From NCBI GenBank assembly GCA_045660065.1, contig JAZRDC010000129.1, positions 1 to 24,581 on the forward strand: a stretch of 24,581 nucleotides of DNA. The letters are read 5' to 3'. Source of the stretch: RGIG2094 sp045660065. Its GTDB lineage: Bacteria > Bacillota > Clostridia > RGIG6154. The notes under the pieces were generated by a model, which made no database searches, had not been told where the DNA came from, and saw only the letters and a list, made by a program, of their open reading frames with translations. Position 1 is the stretch's first letter; each line of letters begins with the position of its first letter. Made by a program: the position numbers and the translations under genes. Positions 9,143 through 14,912 of the stretch are shown piece after piece.

Positions 9143-10071
9143 TACAAAACCTCCTTAATGCCCGATGCAATTTCTTCTAATTTTTTAAGTTTATGATTAA
9201 CCCCTGATTTTGAAAGAGGGGTAGACATCATTTCACCAAGTTCTTTTAAAGATGCAGATTTATTCTCAAGTCTTAAAAGAGCAATTTCTTTTAAAGAACT
9301 TTCTAAAAAATCAAGACCTATGGTATTTTTGATTTTTTCTATATCTTTTGCCTGTTTAAAGCCAACATTCATACTTTTTTCAAGATTTGCAGACTCGCAA
9401 TTGGCAATTCTGTTTATATTATTTTTAATTTCTTTTACAATAACAGTGTCCTGAAACTCTGCCATAGCGCCTGTTGCGCCAATTCCGCCAAGAAAGTCTG
9501 AAATCTGCTCAGAGTCTTTAACATACACCACATAATTAGATGTTCTTTGGATTTCTTTTGGGTAAATTTCAAAACTTTCCATAATTTTCATAAGTTCACG
9601 GCAAAGTCTTACTCTGTTTGTATAAATTTCAAGATGATACCCTTTTTCAGGCGCACCGCAAGACCCTGCAAGTAAAAATGCCCCCCTAAGAAGCGCAATT
9701 TTTGTTTCATCGTCAAAAACAACTGTATCGTTTATGTTAAAAGACACAAAATCTTTCATCTGATGGGAATTTTTCACCATTCCAAGCTGTGCTAAAATAT
9801 CAAGAGCATCTGCACCCTTTGCAATTTCCACAAAGTACATATTTTTCTTTTTGTTTTCACTTGCGTTTATAACGGGCGTAACCCCAAAGCACTCTTTTAC
9901 AAGAGAAAAAATTCTTTTTGCCACAAAAGCATTTTCGATTTTAACATTTAAAGAGTCGCCTTTTATATTTGCTCCAAAACAAATAATCCCCACAAGTTCG
10001 GCAACCGCCGTTTGCCTGTCTTTAGGGGATTTTTTGCAAATTTCTCTTTTGATTTTAAGGGTAAAAGACAT
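9142..10071 (-). CDS. whiA: DNA-binding protein WhiA
   Basis: A 309-residue WhiA homologue with an N-terminal WhiA/LAGLIDADG-like domain (starts MSFTLKIKREI, with ELVGIICFGANIK at 26-38 and LLRGAFLLAGSCGAPEKGYHLE at mid-protein) and a C-terminal helix-turn-helix (LRLENKSASLKELGEMMSTPLSKSGVNHKLKKL, split here by description: about residues 265-300). WhiA controls sporulation genes in Streptomyces; in Bacillus it affects division, chromosome segregation and growth, and its role here is unknown. It follows the rapZ-like gene by 16 bases with AGGAG before the ATG, and precedes dnaE. The usual neighbour yvcK is missing. Confidence 0.95.
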   Translation of the reverse strand: MSFTLKIKREICKKSPKDRQTAVAELVGIICFGANIKGDSLNVKIENAFVAKRIFSLVKECFGVTPVINASENKKKNMYFVEIAKGADALDILAQLGMVKNSHQMKDFVSFNINDTVVFDDETKIALLRGAFLLAGSCGAPEKGYHLEIYTNRVRLCRELMKIMESFEIYPKEIQRTSNYVVYVKDSEQISDFLGGIGATGAMAEFQDTVIVKEIKNNINRIANCESANLEKSMNVGFKQAKDIEKIKNTIGLDFLESSLKEIALLRLENKSASLKELGEMMSTPLSKSGVNHKLKKLEEIASGIKEVL

Positions 10072-10087
10072 CTTAAAACTCCTGAAA

Positions 10088-10474
10088 TTATTGTTTTTCT
10101 ATATCTCTGTGATTTTTTACTGTTTGGTATCCTTTATCTTTTAAATGGGAATACAACTCCTCCGCAACCGTAACAGAGCGATGCTTTCCGCCTGTGCAGC
10201 CAAATGCCACCGTAATACTTTCTCTGTCCTTTTTTATGTAGTGGGGAATTAAAAAATCAATCATATCAAAAAGTTTTCCCAAAAATTCTTTGGTTTCGCT
10301 AAAACTTTTTACATATTCCCTTACGCTTTCATCAAGTCCCGTAAGGGGTTTTAAATGCTCAATATAATAGGGATTTTGCAGAAATCGCACATCGAATACA
10401 ATATCTGCATTTTCGGGAGAGCCATGTTTAAAGCCAAAAGACATAATTTCTATTGAAATTTTTTCATTTTGCAC
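10088..10474 (-). CDS. Stand-alone RapZ C-terminal domain protein
   Basis: A 128-residue protein matching only the C-terminal half of RapZ/YvcJ: SFGFKHGSP, DIVFDVRFLQNPYY, LKPLTGLDESVREYV and the hallmark GCTGGKHRSVTVAE. In E. coli this domain senses GlcN6P and binds small RNA and RNase E; in full-length proteins an N-terminal P-loop kinase domain of about 150 residues precedes it. That domain is absent: trmL ends only 21 bases upstream. The start is GTG at 10474, set by GGGAGG seven bases upstream; an in-frame TTG at 10489 would add five residues but overlaps the SD. Gene order (next to whiA) still matches the rapZ-yvcK-whiA locus, so domain loss or an ancient single-domain form are both possible. 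Confidence 0.9.
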   Translation of the reverse strand: MQNEKISIEIMSFGFKHGSPENADIVFDVRFLQNPYYIEHLKPLTGLDESVREYVKSFSETKEFLGKLFDMIDFLIPHYIKKDRESITVAFGCTGGKHRSVTVAEELYSHLKDKGYQTVKNHRDIEKQ

Positions 10475-10495
10475 TTGTATCCCTCCCAAAAAGCA

Positions 10496-10996
10496 TTATT
10501 CCCAGTTATATTTTGTTAAATTTCCTTTTGTTAAAAGCTGTGGGTAATCCCATTGTCTTAACACTTCGTAAACACCGATTGCAACTGCATTTGAAAGATT
10601 TAAACTTCTTGCCTCATTCTGCATAGGAAATCTAACGCAGTGGTCTTTGTTATCCAAAAGAAGTTTTTCATCAAGACCTGCGTCTTCTCTGCCGAAAACA
10701 AGGTACGCGTTATCGGGATATTCTACATCTGAATGCCTGTTAACAGCCTTTGTGGTAAAGTAGAAAAACTCCCCGCCTTTGTTTTTTTCAAAGAAATCTT
10801 CTGTTGAGTCATAATATCTTATATCAAGAAAATGCCAGTAATCAAGACCTGCACGCTTTAATTTTTTATCGTCAATTTTAAAGCCCATAGGCTCAACCAG
10901 ATGCAAAATGGTGTTGGTTGCCGCACAAGTTCTTGCGATATTTCCGGTATTTTGCGGAATTTGCGGCTCAATCAGCACAATATTTAAACTACTCAT
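10496..10996 (-). CDS. trmL: tRNA (cytidine(34)-2'-O)-methyltransferase
   Basis: A 166-residue SPOUT methyltransferase. TrmL 2'-O-methylates the wobble nucleotide of certain tRNA-Leu species using S-adenosylmethionine. The knotted SAM-binding core shows NIVLIEPQIPQNTGNIARTC (5-24), LVFGREDAGLDE and the C-terminal VRFPM...RSLNLSNAVAIGVYEVLRQ. Length matches the family (150-160). Its ATG overlaps the yebC stop by one base (TAATG), and GGAAGA inside yebC serves as the SD, so translation is coupled. The paralogous TrmJ/TrmH enzymes are longer, which makes TrmL the best call. Confidence 0.93.
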   Translation of the reverse strand: MSSLNIVLIEPQIPQNTGNIARTCAATNTILHLVEPMGFKIDDKKLKRAGLDYWHFLDIRYYDSTEDFFEKNKGGEFFYFTTKAVNRHSDVEYPDNAYLVFGREDAGLDEKLLLDNKDHCVRFPMQNEARSLNLSNAVAIGVYEVLRQWDYPQLLTKGNLTKYNWE

Positions 10997-11727
10997 TATT
11001 CTTCTTCCCAGTTGTGATAGATATTCTGAACATCGTCGTTATCTTCTAAAGCATCAATAAGTTTGTTCATGTTGATAATATCTTCTTCTTTTTCAAGTTT
11101 TACTGTTGTCTGTGGAACATTTTCAACCTGGGCTGATGCAAAAGTATAACCCTTTTCTTCCAAAGCAGAACGAACAGCAGAAAAATCGTTAGGATCTGTC
11201 TGAACTTCAAAGTAATTGTCTTCAGCAACAAAATCAGCAGCACCTGCGTCCAATGCGTCCATCATAACTTCTTCTTCATCCAAACCTGCTTCTTCGTTGT
11301 CAATGATAATAACACCTTTTTTGTCAAACATAAAACTAACGCAGCCCATCTGACCTAAATTGCCACCGAATTTATCAAAATAGTGTCTTACATCTGAAGC
11401 AGTTCTGTTACGATTGTCAGTTAAAGTTTCAACAATAACTGCAACCCCTGATGGACCGTAACCTTCGTATACGATATCTTCGTAGTTGGTTGTATCACCA
11501 TCGCCTGCCGCTTTTTTAATACTTCTTTCTATGTTATCATTAGGCACGTTCATTGACTTTGCCTTTGCGATAATATCTTTAAGTCTTGAGTTTGCATCCG
11601 GATCAGGTCCGCCAAGTTTTACCGCAACTGCAATTTCTCTGCCCATTTTGGTAAAAATCTTTGCCTTCTGGCCATCACTCTTTTCTTTTTTGTGTTTAAT
11701 ATTAGACCACTTACTGTGCCCTGACAT
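10996..11727 (-). CDS. yebC: YebC/PmpR (TACO1) family protein
   Basis: A 243-residue YebC/TACO1 protein. It starts with the near-invariant MSGHSKWSNIKHKK and continues with KIFTKMGREI, NVPNDNIERSIKKA, YEGYGPSGVAVIVETLTDNRNRT and GGNLGQMGCVSFMF, spanning the three domains. Family members have been described as transcriptional regulators; the mitochondrial relative TACO1 and recent work on bacterial YebC support a role in translation through proline-rich stretches. It is the first gene of the run to dnaE, with AAGGA eight bases before the ATG and a promoter just upstream. Confidence 0.96.
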   Translation of the reverse strand: MSGHSKWSNIKHKKEKSDGQKAKIFTKMGREIAVAVKLGGPDPDANSRLKDIIAKAKSMNVPNDNIERSIKKAAGDGDTTNYEDIVYEGYGPSGVAVIVETLTDNRNRTASDVRHYFDKFGGNLGQMGCVSFMFDKKGVIIIDNEEAGLDEEEVMMDALDAGAADFVAEDNYFEVQTDPNDFSAVRSALEEKGYTFASAQVENVPQTTVKLEKEEDIINMNKLIDALEDNDDVQNIYHNWEEE

Positions 11728-11761
11728 CCAACCATTCCTTTCAAATATATAAGTTCATTTC

Positions 11762-11790
11762 AGTATAACATAAATTTAATATAAACGCAA
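11762..11790 (-). promoter_or_regulatory. Promoter of the yebC-trmL-rapZC-whiA-dnaE run
   Basis: Minus strand TTGCGT (11785-11790), 17-base spacer, TATACT (11762-11767) preceded by TGT, an extended -10. It is divergent from the promoter at 11824-11852, with the two -35 boxes about 33 bases apart. Confidence 0.8.
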
Positions 11791-11823
11791 CCCTTTGATG
11801 AATTTTAAACCTGTAATTTAATA

Positions 11824-11852
11824 TTGTATTTTGCTTTAATTTGTGGTATACT
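11824..11852 (+). promoter_or_regulatory. Promoter of the structured RNA / small secreted protein gene
   Basis: TTGTAT (11824-11829), 17-base spacer, TATACT (11847-11852) with the extended -10 TGG. The expected start, about 11858-11860, coincides with the first base of an 18-bp RNA helix, which supports the assignment. Confidence 0.8.
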
Positions 11853-11857
11853 ACAAG

Positions 11858-12036
11858 TGCAACAATTTTTCAATTAAATATTTCTGTCAAAAGTGGGTAC
11901 GCTATCGTAAAAAGCGTACACTCTTGTTCTTATACCACTTTGGCGGAACCCAGATTGGAAAATTGTTGCAAACTTCGGAACTTGAGTTGTTGCGTTTTTT
12001 GTGCGTAACTCTGTTTACGGAGTTGCGCATTTTTTA
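11858..12036 (+). ncRNA. Structured RNA: leader with terminator, or independent small RNA of unknown class
   Basis: Bases 11858-11875 pair with 11953-11970 (18 bp, two G-U). Inside, after an internal loop of 14 and 11 bases, AAAGTGG (11890-11896) pairs with CCACTTT (11935-11941), and GTACGC (11897-11902) with GCGTAC (11914-11919), leaving a 15-base bulge. A terminator hairpin follows (12002-12011 with 12020-12029, then T5-6). A second copy of TTGTTGC (11987-11993) followed by G and T6 competes for the 5' strand, and 11984-11990 can pair with 12005-12011, which would disrupt the terminator. The SD of the next gene begins five bases after the U tract, so this could be a cis-acting switch. The rod-with-bubble shape recalls 6S RNA, but no specific family is recognised. 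Confidence 0.65.
12002..12036 (+). terminator. Terminator or attenuator hairpin ahead of the small secreted protein gene
   Basis: Stem 12002-12011 with 12020-12029 (10 bp, one G-U), possibly extended by two pairs, followed by T6. It ends just before the AAGGTGA ribosome binding site at 12041-12047, an arrangement typical of transcription attenuation. Confidence 0.78.
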
Positions 12037-12052
12037 TTTTAAGGTGATTTTT

Positions 12053-12307
12053 ATGAAAAAACTAATTATTACACTTTTGCTTTCCCTTGCATTTATATGT
12101 AACATCACTTGTTATAACGAAAACATCACAGTACATAGTGCAAGCCTTGAACGCCACAACACAATAGAACGAACTGTTTACAGAACTGAAACAGGAAGAA
12201 AATACCATTTAGGTTACTGTCGCTATCTTAAATACACAAAAATTCCAATAAAAATAGAAGATGTCTTTCAATTTGGACTTACACCCTGCAAAGTATGTAA
12301 GCCATAA
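12053..12307 (+). CDS. Small secreted Cys/His motif protein
   Basis: An 84-residue protein. The start is ATG 12053, with AAGGTGA six bases upstream; the longer open frame from 11843 runs through the structured RNA and terminator and is not credible. Residues 1-20 form a signal peptide or anchor (MKKLIITLLLSLAFICN); Cys16 and Cys20 do not sit in a canonical lipobox. The C-terminal 45 residues match a small domain often seen at the ends of secreted nucleases and ComEC-like proteins in Firmicutes: YR...GRKYHLGYCRYL and GLTPCKVCKP, where His52, Cys56, Cys79 and Cys82 look like a metal site. Its function is not known. It is a single-gene unit flanked by terminators. Confidence 0.78.
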   Translation: MKKLIITLLLSLAFICNITCYNENITVHSASLERHNTIERTVYRTETGRKYHLGYCRYLKYTKIPIKIEDVFQFGLTPCKVCKP

Positions 12308-12338
12308 AAATTTCTACAAAGTTTTTCTAAAAGAACAT

Positions 12339-12369
12339 AAAAACTCTCACAAAATTGTGAGAGTTTTTT
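12339..12369 (+). terminator. Terminator of the small secreted protein gene
   Basis: Perfect 14-bp inverted repeat, arms 12339-12352 and 12355-12368 around two bases, ending in T6. The 5' arm starts with A5, so it also works on the minus strand. Confidence 0.9.
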
Positions 12370-12387
12370 ATTACTAAGTTATGCCAA

Positions 12388-12534
12388 GGAATAGGAAAAA
12401 ATGTTCAGAACGGAAAAACTGAACCCATAGGGGTTACCCGAAGGCGTATAGTTATACGCCGAGCGGTTCAGTTTTTTCGTAACAAAAGGCTTATACGATA
12501 AGCCTTTTTGTGTTCTGGGCATTTTTAACATTCC
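12388..12534. repeat. Dispersed palindromic element, copy 2 (147 bp)
   Basis: The ends 12388-12411 and 12512-12534 pair as imperfect terminal inverted repeats (GGAAT tip, then a run of A, then TCAGAAC/GTTCTGG). Inside are a stem 12414-12425 with 12465-12476, capped by a hairpin GGCGTATA/TATACGCC (12443-12450 with 12453-12460), and a perfect 11-bp hairpin 12484-12494 with 12498-12508. Core sequence ACCCGAAGGCGTAT and ATACGCCGAG is shared with copy 3. The right end touches the GH28 stop codon at 12537-12539. It could serve as a transcript end for GH28. No coding capacity is seen. Confidence 0.85.
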
Positions 12535-12536
12535 TA

Positions 12537-13811
12537 TTATGAGAAAGACACGTTATCGAGTGTTACATTCTGCATGTGAGATATATTTACAGGGAGAGTT
12601 GCATTTTTGAAGGTTGAGTTTTTTACTGTTACATCATAAACTTCGCAACCCGGAACACCATCTAAAAGGATTGGTTCGCCGCTCATTCCGTCGCACTCTA
12701 AATCTTCAACCCAGATGTTTCTGATTTCAGGAAGCTGAGTTAAATCGTTGCCCTGGAATCTGTTGTCTGCAGCATATTTAAGTGTAAGTCTTACACCATA
12801 TTTCATTGTTTTGCACTTGATGTTGTGGTATTCGATATTTTTAACATATCCGCCTCTGCCCTTTTTGGATTTAATTGAAACAGGGAATATAATATCTTCA
12901 AAATTACAGTCGTATGCCAAAATATTTTCTACACCGCCTGACATTTCGCTACCGATTGCAATACCGCCGCCCTGAACACCATAAGCAGTACATCTTCTGA
13001 TAACAACGTTTTTGCAAGGTTTGTTAACTGCCCAACCGTCAGGACCTCTGCCTGATTTGATTGTGTAGATATCGTCGCCACCGCCTAAAATCTGGCAATC
13101 TTCAACCAAAACTCCATCACAGCCTTCGATATTGATACTGTCTGTGTTGTGTGAGTTTCTTGGATTTTTAAGAGTGAGTCTTCTGATCAAAACATTTTTG
13201 CTCCATACCTGATGAACTGTCCAGAATGGTGATTCTCTTAAAGTAATGTCTTCCAAAAGAACATTTTCGCAGTCAATAAACTGTAAAAAGCAAGGACGGA
13301 GTCCCCATGCTTTTGTACCGTAAACTCGCTCTTCCAACGGTGAGTTGTTCATACATTTTGTGTAAATATCGTTGATACCATCGTCATTTAACTTCCATGA
13401 CCACCATTCATAGCCGTTACCATTTAATTCACCTTTACCTGTAACTGCGATGTTTTTACATCCGTTTGCATAAATAAATGGTGAGTAGTTGTAGCATCTG
13501 ATACCTTCAAAGCAGGTAAATACAACAGGAAGATATTCTTCTTTTACGCTTGTAAAACTAACTGTGCAACCTTCTTCAAAATGAAGATTGATATTGTCTT
13601 TCAAGTGAATTTTACCGCCAAGCCATTTACCTTTCGGGAAAACAACTGTTCCGCCACCGTGAGCAGATACATCTTCGATTGCGGCTCTTACCGCATCAGA
13701 AATAAGTTCTTTTCCGCCCTCTTTAGCACCAAAATCTACGATTGAAACGCTGTAATCAGGGAATACAGGGCCTGTTGGCAGTTCAAATTCTTTAAAATAT
13801 TTGTAATTCAT
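12537..13811 (-). CDS. GH28 family glycoside hydrolase (polygalacturonase-like)
   Basis: A 424-residue right-handed beta-helix enzyme. The N-terminus IVDFGAKEGGKELISDAVRAA and GGGTVVFPKGKWLGG are typical of GH28. Catalytic segments are HNTDS (221-225), GGGDDIYTIKSG (243-254) with Asp246/Asp247, and SIKSKKGRGG, the family's RIKS..GRGG. The Gly-His-Gly motif is changed to VQGGGIAIGSE (279-289), so the usual His is absent. There is no signal peptide, so it probably works in the cytoplasm, releasing galacturonate or similar residues from imported oligosaccharides (inferred). AAGGAG precedes the ATG. It follows the amidohydrolase by 18 bases and belongs to the uronate block. A galacturonan substrate is likely but rhamnogalacturonan fragments are possible. 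Confidence 0.88.
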   Translation of the reverse strand: MNYKYFKEFELPTGPVFPDYSVSIVDFGAKEGGKELISDAVRAAIEDVSAHGGGTVVFPKGKWLGGKIHLKDNINLHFEEGCTVSFTSVKEEYLPVVFTCFEGIRCYNYSPFIYANGCKNIAVTGKGELNGNGYEWWSWKLNDDGINDIYTKCMNNSPLEERVYGTKAWGLRPCFLQFIDCENVLLEDITLRESPFWTVHQVWSKNVLIRRLTLKNPRNSHNTDSINIEGCDGVLVEDCQILGGGDDIYTIKSGRGPDGWAVNKPCKNVVIRRCTAYGVQGGGIAIGSEMSGGVENILAYDCNFEDIIFPVSIKSKKGRGGYVKNIEYHNIKCKTMKYGVRLTLKYAADNRFQGNDLTQLPEIRNIWVEDLECDGMSGEPILLDGVPGCEVYDVTVKNSTFKNATLPVNISHMQNVTLDNVSFS

Positions 13812-13829
13812 ACTAAATCTCCTTAAAAA

Positions 13830-14636
13830 TCAAACTCCAAGCAGTTTTTTTGCATTATTTTCAAAAATATTCTGCTTTTGATTTTGTGTTAAATCAAGAC
13901 TTTCAATTATTTCTATATCCTTTTTTGCATCTGTCCAGGGACAGTCTGAGCCAAAAAGAATTTTATCGCTTCCGTGATTTTTAACTATTCTTTCAAATTG
14001 CTTTTTGTCTTTTATCACAGGCAGGCAATAACTTGTGTCAAAATTCACATTCTGCCCCACAAGATATTCTTCCACATCGTCCCACAACATACATCCGCCC
14101 ATATGAGCAAGTACAACCTTTGAGCAATCAACATTTTTTACCAAAGTAAGTGTGGTTTTCGGTTCTGACATAACAGTTTTAAAACCACTGTCAAGACCTG
14201 AATGAATCACAACAATCAAATCATTTTTGACCGCTTCTTCTACTACTTTGATAAATTTTGCATCATCAATTGCAACGCCCTGAAAATATGGGTGAAGTTT
14301 TATTCCCTTTAAACCCATTTGTTTTATTTGCTTTAAATGGGTTTTATAATCTTCATCTTCAGGATGAATTGCACCAAAGGAAACTATATTTTCTGCCTTG
14401 TTTACTTCTACGGCAAAATTGTTCATAGTTTCAAAATGACGTGCCTTTGTGGCAATAGGAAGAACAACTGAAATATCCGTTCCTGTTTTTTTCATTTGCT
14501 CTGCAAGTCCGCCAAGCGTTGCCCTACATTGATTTTCTATTGGATATCCGTTATCCAAAGACTGCTTTTTCAAAAACTCAACGGTGCTTTTGGCAATAAT
14601 ATCAGGAAAAATGTGAGTGTGAAAGTCTATAATCAT
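13830..14636 (-). CDS. Amidohydrolase-2 family metal-dependent hydrolase
   Basis: A 268-residue TIM-barrel hydrolase. Metal ligands are visible: DFHTH (His6, His8), a barrel Lys/His region GIKLHPYFQG (111-120), VVIHSG (His145), LAHMGG (His178) and FGSDCPW (Asp231). These fit PF04909, whose members include decarboxylases, lactonases and hydrolases; a lactonase or hydrolase acting on a uronic-acid product is a reasonable guess from the neighbours but is not shown. The chosen ATG (14634-14636) gives MIIDFHTH and has AGGTG four bases upstream. An in-frame ATG at 14672 would place 12 residues inside the repeat element and is rejected. It is not recognisable as uronate isomerase, which is far longer. 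Confidence 0.82.
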   Translation of the reverse strand: MIIDFHTHIFPDIIAKSTVEFLKKQSLDNGYPIENQCRATLGGLAEQMKKTGTDISVVLPIATKARHFETMNNFAVEVNKAENIVSFGAIHPEDEDYKTHLKQIKQMGLKGIKLHPYFQGVAIDDAKFIKVVEEAVKNDLIVVIHSGLDSGFKTVMSEPKTTLTLVKNVDCSKVVLAHMGGCMLWDDVEEYLVGQNVNFDTSYCLPVIKDKKQFERIVKNHGSDKILFGSDCPWTDAKKDIEIIESLDLTQNQKQNIFENNAKKLLGV

Positions 14637-14653
14637 AATGCACCTACTCGGGC

Positions 14654-14904
14654 GGGTAATAGGAAAAAGCACTCAGAATGGACAAACCGAACCCGCAGGG
14701 GCTACCCGAAGGCGTATAAAGATACGCCGAGAGGTGAGGTTTGTTCCATAGCAAAAGGCTTATTAAAATGAAAAACCTCAAATTTTGAGGTTTTTCTACA
14801 TTCTGTCAATACAAATAAACTAAATTTTATTTCGGCACACCATAAAGTGCACCACAATATTTGTAATTCAGCCTTTTGTGTTCTGGGTGTTTTTAACATT
14901 ACCC
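14654..14904. repeat. Dispersed palindromic element, copy 3 (251 bp) with a 109-base expansion
   Basis: The ends 14654-14678 and 14881-14904 form terminal inverted repeats (GGGTAAT/ATTACCC tips). The core repeats copy 2: GAACCC, AGGGG, TACCCGAAGGCGTAT, ATACGCCGAG. Stems are ACAAACC/GGTTTGT (14682-14688 with 14738-14744) and GGCGTAT/ATACGCC (14711-14717 with 14722-14728). The last hairpin, AAAAGGCT/AGCCTTTT (14753-14760 with 14870-14877), has a loop of 109 bases instead of the 9 at the same place in copy 2; that loop contains its own symmetric terminator-like hairpin. The element fills the gap between kdgK and the amidohydrolase gene. Confidence 0.85.
14771..14795 (-). terminator. Symmetric terminator-like hairpin inside repeat copy 3
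   Basis: Arms 14771-14782 and 14784-14795 are perfect 12-base complements, with A5 on one side and T5 on the other, so it can act on either strand. In the minus direction it lies between kdgK and the amidohydrolase gene and may end part of the eda-kdgK transcripts. Confidence 0.7.
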
Positions 14905-14912
14905 TACTTAAA

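Noticed and set aside
11858..12036. Firm identification of the structured RNA as 6S RNA
   Set aside because: Rod shape, central bubble and length are compatible, but the part enclosed by the closing helix is only about 112 bases and no 6S sequence hallmark could be confirmed by eye.
11843..12052. 70-residue N-terminal extension in frame with the small secreted protein
   Set aside because: It runs through the promoter -10 region, the RNA helix and the terminator, has no SD, and would place the signal peptide internally.
14637..14672. Upstream ATG adding 12 residues to the amidohydrolase
   Set aside because: It lies inside the repeat element, lacks an SD, and the family begins at the DFHTH motif near the N-terminus.
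14702..14899. 65-codon open frame on the minus strand within repeat copy 3
   Set aside because: It spans the repeat hairpins, has no SD and no recognisable protein features.
12388..14904. Calling the repeats a MITE or insertion sequence
   Set aside because: No transposase and no clear target-site duplication are visible; paired changes at the ends fit a folded RNA or other palindromic repeat at least as well.
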